Below are positions 22,257 to 30,507 of a stretch of DNA of 64,000 nt, in pieces (position 1 is the stretch's first letter; every line of letters starts with the position of its first letter). The position numbers were made by a program, and so were the translations under genes. Origin of the DNA: a virus; IMG/VR virus record IMGVR_UViG_3300047550_002546, positions 1 to 64,000 of that record. One strand, given 5' to 3'. The notes beneath the pieces were generated by a model. The model did no database searches. It was not told the origin of the DNA and was given only the letters and a program-made list of their open reading frames with translations.

Positions 22257-23414
22257 ATGACTGACGCTTCATTGGCCGAACTGCTCTCAACGAAAATGAC
22301 CGCTCGCGCGGTGACGCAAGTTGCGGCCACCACGTCAGAGTTGCTCAATTTCTTCGGGTTCCAAGGGAACGATTCCAAGACGGATGGACGCAATGTCCGC
22401 CGCGTTGGACACCGAACCGTCGGATACGACATCTTCAACGATGCTCGTACCGTTGGCTCCGGTCGCGCCCCCGGAACCTCCGCTGGAACGATCCGCCGGA
22501 ACCCGGTTGGTCGCGTCGAAGTCACGTTCCCTCGCATGTACGAAAAGCTGCCGCTGCTCCACGATGAGTTGCACAACTTCCGTAAGATCGGCGGACCGTC
22601 GAACGAATACGACGAAGCTGGCAAAGACTACATCATGAAGCAGCAGCGGTATCTCGGCCAGCGTGCCGCGAACTTCCGGTTGCTGCTGGTTGCCGGGATG
22701 ATGCGAGGCGGTGCCCTGTACGGTCACGTCAGCGGTGATGACATCTATTACGACTTCACGTCGAGTGGTGCCGCATTCACCGTGGACTGGAAGATGCCAG
22801 CCGGAAACAAGACGAATCTGAACATGACGGGCAGCGGGGCGATCATCGACACCCTCTGGTCCGATGCTTCGGCGGATATCCCACTGCACTTGGCGAAGAT
22901 CAACGCCGCATTCCAGTATCTGGCTGGAACGAGCTTGAAGAACATCATCATCAACTCGACGACTTGGCAGTACATCATCAACAACACGAAGGTCCAGAAG
23001 CAAGCCGGTACTTCGGCAACGCCATTCGAAACCTTCAAGCGAGATGTCGGCATGGGTGCCAATGGTCGGCCACTGACCGTTCAGCACGCAACGCTGCGAG
23101 CCTGCCCATTCTTCGACTTCATGATTACGGACGCGGTGATCGAAGTCGGCCCACTCGGCAATACCTCGACGGTAAAGCTGGTGCCAGATGGATACGCTTG
23201 GTTCGGTCCTGAACCAGACAGCAACATTTGCGAAATGCTGCTCGGTTCGGAGCCTGTCAACGAAGGCTACGGCAAAAACACCAGCGTCCAGTACGGTGCC
23301 TACGCTTGGACGAAGGAAGTTGACGATCCCGCCGGGGTCTTCATGTATAGCCTCGATAACGCCCTTCCGGCGTGGTACATCCCGAACGCTTCGGCGTGGG
23401 GAACGATCGCCTGA
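22257..23414 (+). CDS. Major capsid protein
   Basis: 385 residues, HK97-fold type by length, position and pattern: helical start (AELLSTKMTARAVTQVAATTSELLN), E-loop-like charged stretch, long mid helix (DYIMKQQRYLGQRAANFRLLLVAGMMRGG), and a domain with NIIINSTTWQYIINN typical of P-domain turns in the lambda E / Mu T groups. It is the only gene between its own dyad promoter and a strong terminator, fitting a highly expressed protein. Confidence 0.85.
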   Translation: MTDASLAELLSTKMTARAVTQVAATTSELLNFFGFQGNDSKTDGRNVRRVGHRTVGYDIFNDARTVGSGRAPGTSAGTIRRNPVGRVEVTFPRMYEKLPLLHDELHNFRKIGGPSNEYDEAGKDYIMKQQRYLGQRAANFRLLLVAGMMRGGALYGHVSGDDIYYDFTSSGAAFTVDWKMPAGNKTNLNMTGSGAIIDTLWSDASADIPLHLAKINAAFQYLAGTSLKNIIINSTTWQYIINNTKVQKQAGTSATPFETFKRDVGMGANGRPLTVQHATLRACPFFDFMITDAVIEVGPLGNTSTVKLVPDGYAWFGPEPDSNICEMLLGSEPVNEGYGKNTSVQYGAYAWTKEVDDPAGVFMYSLDNALPAWYIPNASAWGTIA

Positions 23415-23438
23415 TGCGGCCTGAATGACTGATGCCCG

Positions 23439-23474
23439 AGCGGGGCGGGTTCCACAGCCCGTCCCGCTTTTTGT
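23439..23474 (+). terminator. Strong Rho-independent terminator after capsid
   Basis: AGCGGGGCGGG and CCCGTCCCGCT form an 11-bp stem (one G-T pair) with an 8-nt loop, followed by TTTTTG. Confidence 0.85.
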
Positions 23475-23494
23475 TTCAACACGGGGAGAATGGG

Positions 23495-23827
23495 ATGCTG
23501 GGGCAGATCGGACAGATTGACAATTTGGATGACCGGAAGCAAATCAAGATTCTGCTGGACAATCTGACGGAAACTCAACGTCTGGCTTGGCTTCAACAAT
23601 GTTTGAACCTGTCACCAGTGAATATCGCGAATCCGGGGTCGGTGACGGTGAGCAGGACCGGGAAGATCGGGAAGTATGACACCAATCAGTTCCCGTGGGG
23701 TTCCGTTGAGCAAGTCTATTTCGATTTCGCTTCGGCGGTGACCGGGTTTGGTGTGCCGCTGAAGAAATGCTTGGAAAACCTTGAACTGATGGTGAGCCGT
23801 ATCGGTCGGAAAAAGGTGCTGGTGTGA
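23495..23827 (+). CDS. Hypothetical head protein (110 aa)
   Basis: GGGGAGAA precedes ATG 23495. A helical start (IDNLDDRKQIKILLDNLTETQRLAWL) is followed by a beta segment and a helical end. Between capsid and head-tail connector genes; a head-completion role is likely from position only. Confidence 0.65.
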   Translation: MLGQIGQIDNLDDRKQIKILLDNLTETQRLAWLQQCLNLSPVNIANPGSVTVSRTGKIGKYDTNQFPWGSVEQVYFDFASAVTGFGVPLKKCLENLELMVSRIGRKKVLV

Positions 23828-24336
23828 CGAATCCGTATTGTTCGGCCACTGATGTCACGACGTATATCGGTTCATGTGCGATGCCGCAGGTGACAACCGG
23901 CGATCCGACATCCGTGACCACGGACACCGCATTCATCGCCTACGCAATCAACGCTGCCGACGCAGAAATCGATTCGCATCTGGTTCATCAATACGATTTA
24001 GAAGTTACCCATGCACTGCATCCTGACTGGCTGCGACACACCAGTGCCATCATCGCGGCGGTCTGGATCTTTCGCAGCGGCCAGAACGGGACCATTCCGC
24101 CGGGCCTTCAGGCGTGGTTTGACGAGCGCATGCAGGCGTTGCAGTCGATCGGAGAAGGGAAACGGCAGATTCCGGGCGTCAACGTGAAAGCAGATCCGGG
24201 GGTTTCGATGTCGAACCTCCGCCACGATCAGCGACCAGCCGACAAGAAGATCAGAACAATGCCTTGGCTCAACACCGGGGATCAGAACAGCACACAAGTC
24301 CGTAGCATCGACCTCAATCCACCGTTTGCACTATGA
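23824..24336 (+). CDS. Head-tail joining protein (Mu gp36/DUF1320-like)
   Basis: The start 'NPYCSATDVTTYIG' and the helices after it (AFIAYAINAADAEIDSHL, WLRHTSAIIAAVWIFR) match the gp36/DUF1320 connector family. GTG 23824 overlaps the stop before it. 170 residues. Confidence 0.75.
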   Translation: MTNPYCSATDVTTYIGSCAMPQVTTGDPTSVTTDTAFIAYAINAADAEIDSHLVHQYDLEVTHALHPDWLRHTSAIIAAVWIFRSGQNGTIPPGLQAWFDERMQALQSIGEGKRQIPGVNVKADPGVSMSNLRHDQRPADKKIRTMPWLNTGDQNSTQVRSIDLNPPFAL

Positions 24337-24896
24337 GTCAGTTAGCACTACGCGCCGCGATCAGAGACGCAATCAGGACGGAATACAGCCTGAAGGATTG
24401 CCAGTGCATGGTCATGGATGCCGACGGACAGCCTCCGCAGAGTGCATCGCCACTGTTCGTTGCCGTGCATCCGGGGGCTTGGCGGCGAGCATCGCAGTGG
24501 AAAGGCGGTCCGCTGTTTGATGAGGAACTCGGATTCCGGGTAACAGTCAGTGTCCAGAACTCTGGGGTTCAGCCTCAGAATTATGGGGAATGGTATCTGC
24601 AAAACGCAGTGCCACTTGGAACATGCGGGGCCGGTCTGGAGTCGTTTTGCCGTGCCATTGCGGTGTTCCTGCATGACAACGACAGCATTATGTGCGGACT
24701 CGAAACGGCGACGGGAAACGAAGGCCAGTATTCCGGCGGTGTTTTTTTTCAAGACGGCGGGATGGCAGTTGAAAGAACTGCGGATTGGTGGAGAAGTAAT
24801 CCCGCCAGCAAGACCAGTAACCCACCGATCGGATTGTCTCAGACGATGACGTTTGACGGTGTAAGACGAACTCAGTTATCAGGAACGGCGACATGA
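24333..24896 (+). CDS. Tail-completion protein, copy 1 (187 aa)
   Basis: Directly after the connector gene, in the place of Mu gp37/tail-terminator proteins. Its sequence (VAVHPGAWRRASQWKGGPLFDEE, CGAGLESFCRAIAVFLHDN, GLSQTMTFDG) recurs, clearly related, as the last 190 residues of the repeat fibre at 30508-32757. Ring-forming tail terminator is the working idea. Confidence 0.7.
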   Translation: MSQLALRAAIRDAIRTEYSLKDCQCMVMDADGQPPQSASPLFVAVHPGAWRRASQWKGGPLFDEELGFRVTVSVQNSGVQPQNYGEWYLQNAVPLGTCGAGLESFCRAIAVFLHDNDSIMCGLETATGNEGQYSGGVFFQDGGMAVERTADWWRSNPASKTSNPPIGLSQTMTFDGVRRTQLSGTAT

Positions 24897-25225
24897 TCAA
24901 TCAAACCCCTCGAAAAGTATTCGTTCATTTGCAGGTCGCCAATCCAGATGGTGCCGTGAAATCGGAATTCATGAACTACCATGTCGCCTGCGATCCGAAA
25001 TCATCGATCCCGGAAAGCTGGTCTCCCGTCGCGTCCGTTGTGACGTGCCCGCTATGTCTGGAGTCCGCAGATTACGCGGAGATCGTCGCGGAGCAGTCTC
25101 ACGCTTCATCCGCTGACCGCAAGGCTCACGAGCACGCCGCCGCGAAAACAGCCAAGGCGGCAGAACCCGCCAAGGAACCAGAAACGGTTCCAGAACCAGA
25201 AGAAACCAAACCTCCCGCAGAATAA
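24893..25225 (+). CDS. Hypothetical protein with acidic tail (110 aa)
   Basis: A small domain with CDPK...VVTCPLCLES (possible zinc pair) is followed by 40 residues of Lys/Ala/Glu/Pro (AAKTAKAAEPAKEPE), a flexible tail. ATGA coupling to the gene before. Role unknown, in the head-tail block. Confidence 0.65.
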   Translation: MINQTPRKVFVHLQVANPDGAVKSEFMNYHVACDPKSSIPESWSPVASVVTCPLCLESADYAEIVAEQSHASSADRKAHEHAAAKTAKAAEPAKEPETVPEPEETKPPAE

Positions 25226-25236
25226 GGAACTCCACT

Positions 25237-25728
25237 ATGGGTCTTGCCGCTACGTTTCAGTCCGGACGATATTCCGGGACGTGGAATTCATCCTCGCTGG
25301 GGGTGATTTCTGATGCTTTTCGAATTCGCCAGACGATGGAAGCCCAGCAGGTCCGCGCCGACTTCTGGGGTGACTCCGTCATTGATCTCGTCTACCGTGG
25401 CGGGAATGCGTTTTGCGTGTTCGAGGGATTGAGTTGGACATCAGTTGCCGCTGTTGTCGGTGGAGCCACCGCTATCGGAACGATGGGCATCGCCAACGTC
25501 GGTTGCTTGTTCAGTAAAGCGGCCTTGTCAAAGGCACTTGTCCTCACCGCAGTTGGAGCCGGAGATTGTGCGCCAGCCCCGACGTCGATCACCGCTGCTG
25601 CCGCGAATCTCGCCGAAGGATTCGACGTCGAGTATGCACTGGCGAATCAGTTGCGAACGCTGCCGATCATGATGCGTTTGCTGCCGACGCTGATTAGCTC
25701 TGAAGTCTACTGGTATGTGATGGCCTGA
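25237..25728 (+). CDS. Probable tail tube protein (163 aa)
   Basis: AAGGAA precedes the ATG. Begins GLAATFQSGRYSGTWNSSSLGVI, beta-rich, with Gly/Ala-rich middle and a helical/loop end, as in short major tail proteins. Position after head-completion genes and before fibres supports this. The family is not certain. Confidence 0.6.
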   Translation: MGLAATFQSGRYSGTWNSSSLGVISDAFRIRQTMEAQQVRADFWGDSVIDLVYRGGNAFCVFEGLSWTSVAAVVGGATAIGTMGIANVGCLFSKAALSKALVLTAVGAGDCAPAPTSITAAAANLAEGFDVEYALANQLRTLPIMMRLLPTLISSEVYWYVMA

Positions 25729-27554
25729 TGACTCCGTATCCTCCACCAGCGACAAGCAGTTATCCCGGAGTGGTGCAACTACCATCCGGGATGACTGCAC
25801 TTAGCGACTGGCTGGATCAGGCATTGAAGTCGGCATCGGATCCATCATTCGCAAGCGTCACCGCAATCGCGGCGGCGACTCAGGACGCGGTCAAGCTGTC
25901 CCCCAGAGCGGGAGGAACCAGTAGTTTCGTCTCATCGATCACCACGACCACACTGACTGCCAATCGAGTCATCACATTGCCAGATGCCACCGGGACGGTC
26001 GTTCTTGGTGGGGGGACGTGTTCCGGCACTTCTTCAGGAACGAACACCGGAGATCAAACGAGCGTCAGTGGCAACGCTGGGACTGCGACAACACTTCAAA
26101 CAGCGCGAAACATCTACGGAAACAGTTTCGATGGCTCCGCAGATCTGGCTCAGATTATCGCGTCGACTTATGGCGGCACTGGAAATGGATTTACGAAATT
26201 CACGGGGCCGCTGACGACCGAAAAAACCAAGACGCTTCGCAACGCCAACGATACGATTCTGGAGTTAGGCGGGTCGTACACTCCCAGCGGGACTTGGACG
26301 AGCATGACGCTCGTCACACCAGCCCTTGGAACGCCTGTATCTGGCATTCTTACGAACTGCACTGGACTTCCGATTGGATCAGGCGTGAGCGGCCTTGGCA
26401 CTGGTATCGCTACTGCTCTTGGCGTAGCAGTTGGTTCTGCCGGTGCTCCCGTTATTAACGGCGGTGCTCTCGGTACTCCTTCCAGTGGGACTGTCACTAA
26501 CCTGACCGGCACGGCAAGCATCAACATCAACGGGACAGTTGGTGCGACTACACCAAATACCGGGGTATTCACTGACTTGACAATCAATGGCAACATGACC
26601 ATTGGTAATGCGTCTGGTGATACAATCACACAGAATTCGATGACTCGTACATTGCCGAACGGCGAGAACATTACCCGAACTGCTGCTGCTGCGACAGCGG
26701 AAACAATCCAGTCATGGAAGGTGAGCGATGATGCTTCAAGCTCACTGGCTTTAGTGAATGGGACATCAAACGCAAATGAGTTCGCGCCGAAGTTTCAGGG
26801 TGTTCAGTCCGGAACCAACGTCGCGCTGAACTTTAATGCGCAGGGAACGACGGACAGCGGGACGAACCCGGTGCTGTTGTTCATGGCTCAGATTGGTAAC
26901 ACCAACGTCGGGACTCGCCCGGCGATTTCATTCTGGAATCTGCTCACCTCGATCGCCGAATTCTCGGCGGCGTACAATTTCCAACTCAAAGGCGGGTCAA
27001 CATCCCCGGCATTAGCATCTGCCGTGGCCGACACTATTTCGATGGTCGGTGTTGATGCTGTTGCTGGCGACCGCCAGCTTTATGCTCGAACAGAGGCTGG
27101 CCAAGCCAACCGACTGACTGGTCTTAGCTGTCGGGCATCGAGTGGGTTCACAAAAACGAGCGACACTACACTAGCTAACATCACGGGACTGACAAGGAAC
27201 GTACTTGCGGGGGAAATCTACTCGTTCCGGGCCGTGCTTTTTACGACGACAAACACATCGGGAGGCGTCAAATTCGCCATTGGCGGCACAGCGACGGCGA
27301 CGGCGATAACAGCTTATGCCTACGTTACCGACGCGGGAGTGCTGAAAGTGCCGGGAACATCCAAGGTGACGGTGCTGGGATCGACCTTGGGTGATATCAC
27401 CGCAGTAGCAAATGCTACCGCCATCATTGAGGGGCAGATTGTGGTAAATGCGGGCGGGACTCTTACTGTTCAGTTCGCCCAGAACGCCAGTTTCGGGACC
27501 GGATCAACAGTCAACGCCGGTAGTTATTTTGAACTCATTTCAATTGGATCTTGA
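25728..27554 (+). CDS. Tail fibre protein
   Basis: 608 residues, Gly/Thr/Ser-rich. Contains TLQTARNIYGNSFDGSADLAQI followed by STYGGTGNGFTKF, the collar/fibre repeat found in many phage tail fibres, and later ASININGTVGATTPNTGVFT, a short beta-repeat of metagenomic fibres. The last 150 residues form a separate beta domain, likely the receptor tip. Start overlaps the stop of the gene before. Confidence 0.8.
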   Translation: MTPYPPPATSSYPGVVQLPSGMTALSDWLDQALKSASDPSFASVTAIAAATQDAVKLSPRAGGTSSFVSSITTTTLTANRVITLPDATGTVVLGGGTCSGTSSGTNTGDQTSVSGNAGTATTLQTARNIYGNSFDGSADLAQIIASTYGGTGNGFTKFTGPLTTEKTKTLRNANDTILELGGSYTPSGTWTSMTLVTPALGTPVSGILTNCTGLPIGSGVSGLGTGIATALGVAVGSAGAPVINGGALGTPSSGTVTNLTGTASININGTVGATTPNTGVFTDLTINGNMTIGNASGDTITQNSMTRTLPNGENITRTAAAATAETIQSWKVSDDASSSLALVNGTSNANEFAPKFQGVQSGTNVALNFNAQGTTDSGTNPVLLFMAQIGNTNVGTRPAISFWNLLTSIAEFSAAYNFQLKGGSTSPALASAVADTISMVGVDAVAGDRQLYARTEAGQANRLTGLSCRASSGFTKTSDTTLANITGLTRNVLAGEIYSFRAVLFTTTNTSGGVKFAIGGTATATAITAYAYVTDAGVLKVPGTSKVTVLGSTLGDITAVANATAIIEGQIVVNAGGTLTVQFAQNASFGTGSTVNAGSYFELISIGS

Positions 27555-27558
27555 AGAT

Positions 27559-28056
27559 ATGGAAACGCCAGAAGGCTTCGTGCCGCAGGAACAACACGAT
27601 TCCGCAATGCTCGCCCTGCGAGCGGAATTGAGCGAGGCGATCAACGCCAAGCAAGAGGAAATCGATTTACTGAAGACGCAACTCGCGTCACTTGCCGAAG
27701 AGGCCAGCGGTTATCAACAGCAGATCACGCAACTCCAAAACAAGATCAAAGAGGAACAGGAGTCGTCGTCGGCTTTGCTGCAACAGGCCGAGCAAAAGCG
27801 TGTTTCCGATCTGTCGAATGCTAACGGCGAGTTTTCCGCACAGTTGAACGATATCGCCACGAAGGCACAGGAAACCGTCAACCAGTTGTCGAGAATGAAC
27901 AAGGCTCTCGACGAGCGATGGCAGGCCCAAAACAACTACGTCATCGCTCTGGAAAACCAGTCAGTAGGGGACGTTCGAGCCGCGCTGATCGCTTTCCGAG
28001 ACGCAGAGACGCGAGTGCAGATCGAGTCGCTGACCGCAAAGCTCAACAATGGATAA
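27559..28056 (+). CDS. Coiled-coil protein (165 aa)
   Basis: Nearly the whole protein is a heptad coiled coil (KQEEIDLLKTQLASLAEEASG, QITQLQNKIKEEQESS). ATG 27559 lies four nt after the fibre stop. It may act as a fibre trimer core or chaperone. Confidence 0.7.
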   Translation: METPEGFVPQEQHDSAMLALRAELSEAINAKQEEIDLLKTQLASLAEEASGYQQQITQLQNKIKEEQESSSALLQQAEQKRVSDLSNANGEFSAQLNDIATKAQETVNQLSRMNKALDERWQAQNNYVIALENQSVGDVRAALIAFRDAETRVQIESLTAKLNNG

Positions 28057-28156
28057 AATCGGCATTTTCGCAAAAAGTTCCCGAAAATACTGAACCAAAA
28101 CAATCCGGTTACGTTGACTGTATTGGAGTCAAACACACAACCGGAGGATTGATAAA

Positions 28157-29320
28157 ATGAAATCGCTGCTGTTTTTATTGTGCCTGTTTTCCGTGAACCC
28201 CAAGGACTTTGGGGCACTGGGCGATGGCGTTTCGGATGACACTGCCGCAATTCAGTCCGCTGCGGATGCGTGCAAATCGAAGCTCCAGTCGATTCAGCCA
28301 ACTGGCGGAAGCTACATGGGAAGCTGCCCGGAACTCTTTTTCCCGGCTGGAAAATATAGGATCTCTCGGTCGATCCGGCTTTGTCCGTACCAGACCGTGC
28401 GAGGCGAGGACTCGATTCTGATTCAGGCTGATCCGAATTCCGGGATTTTCGAGTTTAATGGTGGATATCAGAATCGCGTTATCGGCATGCAGTTCGTCGG
28501 CGGATCGTCTCAAATCGTGTTTGGAAACGCCAATGTAGACTCCAGCTTTCTGACGTTCAGGGATTGCGCGTTTCAGTCGTGGTCCGGGTACTCCGTTGTT
28601 GCCGATGGAACCGTCGATGACCGCCATTTATCCGCAACCCTATCGTTCCATCGTTGCCGGTGGGACGGTGCTCGCGCTGTTTATACCCACTGCGATACCA
28701 CTCAATTCAGCGACTGTGAGGCCCATTTCAGAGGGAAAAATATCCCGCAGGATGGTGCGTGGATCACAAATGCCGGATTCATGCGCCCGAATGGCATCTA
28801 CAGCTACGGCGGGACTCTCGGACTTTACAATGTCACGCTTGTTCCAGCGGCCCCAATCGTTCCAGCGGAAGACGGATCGGCACCAAAGCAGGTCAACGCA
28901 TATTGGATCGACAATGGCGGCTCCGTCGTTGCCGAACGGGTGAGGTTCAGTGGAGAAGGCGCTGGAGTCTCTCCGATCCTGCATCGTGCCCCCGTCAATA
29001 CTCGCAGTCCGTATCGCGGGTCGAAAATTGCCATCCATGCCTGCCAAGTCTCCTGCGGTCAGGATGCTGACGTCAACGCAGCCGTTGTGACGCTGCGAGG
29101 CGGGTTTCCGCAATGCTTGAGGATCACGGCTTGCGATGGTCTTGTTTCGCTGTCGATACCGTGGATTCGAGTCTACCCCGGATACAACCTTTCGTCTGAC
29201 GTTACGGCCATCGGGAAATCGGCATCGTCATTGAGTCAATACACGATTACAATTCAGGGAAATCAAGCGTTTACGGCTCAACAGATTCCAACACCGCTTC
29301 AGCAATTCGTGGGAAAATAA
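28157..29320 (+). CDS. Tailspike with pectate-lyase-type beta-helix
   Basis: VNPKDFGALGDGVSDDTAAIQSA is the start of the Pectate_lyase_3 superfamily found in phage tailspikes; the rest has repeats of short beta runs with Cys and Gly turns. A hydrophobic start (MKSLLFLLCLFSV) looks like a signal peptide, which is odd for a cytoplasmically assembled virion part. GGAGG precedes the ATG. Probably degrades or binds a host surface sugar. Confidence 0.8.
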   Translation: MKSLLFLLCLFSVNPKDFGALGDGVSDDTAAIQSAADACKSKLQSIQPTGGSYMGSCPELFFPAGKYRISRSIRLCPYQTVRGEDSILIQADPNSGIFEFNGGYQNRVIGMQFVGGSSQIVFGNANVDSSFLTFRDCAFQSWSGYSVVADGTVDDRHLSATLSFHRCRWDGARAVYTHCDTTQFSDCEAHFRGKNIPQDGAWITNAGFMRPNGIYSYGGTLGLYNVTLVPAAPIVPAEDGSAPKQVNAYWIDNGGSVVAERVRFSGEGAGVSPILHRAPVNTRSPYRGSKIAIHACQVSCGQDADVNAAVVTLRGGFPQCLRITACDGLVSLSIPWIRVYPGYNLSSDVTAIGKSASSLSQYTITIQGNQAFTAQQIPTPLQQFVGK

Positions 29321-30004
29321 GTGGCAGGTGAAGTCCAGCTTGTCGTTCCGAGCAAACCATCGACCGCGTATTTTGTGGTCCGAAACGCAGTTGGACAGTA
29401 TTGGTACACCACAACACCGGCATGGGAAGCCTACAACGCTGCGCACTGGACAGCCTACGCAGTCTCGATGACCCAAGATGGAAGTTCCCAGAACTATGCC
29501 GGGACGTTTCCGGCGACGATCGCAGTCGGAGCCTACCAGCTTTCGGCCTACGCTCAGTCTGGAGGATCTCCAGCAGTCGGAGACGTGCTGATCGGAACAG
29601 ATTGCAGGTTCGACTGGACCGGCTCCGCAATTCTGGCGATGCCAGCAAGTCCGGCATCAACCACAAACATCACGTCAGCAACTGGCGTTGATGTCACCAA
29701 GATCAACGGCGACTCCACGGCGGCGGCAAACGCTGGCAAGTTCTGGACGGGTGCCGTTCTGGATTCCGGGACCGCGCAAGCCGGGGCATCGACAACGATT
29801 ACCCTGCGATCCGGGGCAAACGCCAACGACGACTACTACCTAAATGCTGTTGTCGTCATCACCTCCGGGACCGGCGCGGGGCAAAACCGCAGGATTACGG
29901 GCTACGTCGGCTCGACCAAAGTCGCCACGATCAGCGGTGACCGAAATTGGGTGACGGCCCCCGACAATACCAGCGTCTACACCATACTCGGAAACATCCC
30001 ATAG
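29321..30004 (+). CDS. Virion appendage protein (227 aa, GTG start)
   Basis: GTG 29321 follows the spike stop directly. Beta-rich, with a Thr/Ala linker and a carboxy domain (TITLRSGANANDDYYLNAVVVI, GQNRRITGYVG) widely seen in metagenomic phage and planctomycete proteins. Likely structural; family not named. Confidence 0.65.
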   Translation: MAGEVQLVVPSKPSTAYFVVRNAVGQYWYTTTPAWEAYNAAHWTAYAVSMTQDGSSQNYAGTFPATIAVGAYQLSAYAQSGGSPAVGDVLIGTDCRFDWTGSAILAMPASPASTTNITSATGVDVTKINGDSTAAANAGKFWTGAVLDSGTAQAGASTTITLRSGANANDDYYLNAVVVITSGTGAGQNRRITGYVGSTKVATISGDRNWVTAPDNTSVYTILGNIP

Positions 30005-30015
30005 CGACATTTATG

Positions 30016-30034
30016 GAAGTTGCGTAATATCTTC
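30016..30034 (+). promoter_or_regulatory. Dyad element (copy 10)
   Basis: GAAGTT-GCGTAAT-ATCTTC; TAATAT (30025-30030) is a near-perfect -10 inside it. 16 nt before the ATG at 30051. Confidence 0.7.
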
Positions 30035-30050
30035 CTGAAGGAGAATCACG

Positions 30051-30494
30051 ATGGCGAGCAAAACAGCATCAAACGCAGCAAACACCGTCTTCCCTAAATG
30101 CACATCGGGGTCGGAGACGGCAACGTATTTTGGCGTCGGCACAGCATCGTCAGGAACCGGGAAGTTATTGTTCCGGAAGGCGTTGGCGTCGAGCGTGGCG
30201 ATCTCGGCGAACATTCGGCCACAGTTTGATGCCGGGACACTGACGGTTACGACGAGTGGCGATATCGCCGATACATGGCAGAACGCAATTCTGTCGCTAC
30301 TGTTCAGCAACACCGCAATTGCTGGAATCGGCGACTCGACGGGGCTTCCCGGATCGGCGACCGACGGAAGTTTGTATATCAGCCTCCACACCGCAGATCC
30401 CGGCGCGGGTGGAAGTCAGACCACAAACGAATGCGCCTACACCCCATACGCTCGCGTCGCAATCTCTCGGACTTCCGGCTGGACAATTGCATGA
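30051..30494 (+). CDS. Fibre-associated protein with permuted domain order (147 aa)
   Basis: The second half, IAGIGDSTGLPGSATDGSLYISLHTADPG...YARVAISRTSGWT, is the start region of a common phage fibre-associated family. The first half, FPKCTSGSETATYFGVGTASSGTGKLLFRKAL, is the region that in the family follows SGWT. So the order is reversed, as in a circular permutation. CTGAAGGAG ribosome site; ends just after SGWTIA. Confidence 0.7.
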   Translation: MASKTASNAANTVFPKCTSGSETATYFGVGTASSGTGKLLFRKALASSVAISANIRPQFDAGTLTVTTSGDIADTWQNAILSLLFSNTAIAGIGDSTGLPGSATDGSLYISLHTADPGAGGSQTTNECAYTPYARVAISRTSGWTIA

Positions 30495-30507
30495 TCTGGG
30501 GTGATCC

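Noticed and set aside
28074-28092. Possible extra dyad copy (AAAGTT-CCCGAAA-ATACTG) before the tailspike gene
   Set aside because: Only the left half fits (5 of 6); the right half matches 2 of 6, so it is not counted among the 20.
29483-29501. GAAGTT-like half sites inside coding DNA (also near 4505, 14287, 30372, 47590)
   Set aside because: They lack the second half at spacing 7, which is what sets the real copies apart.
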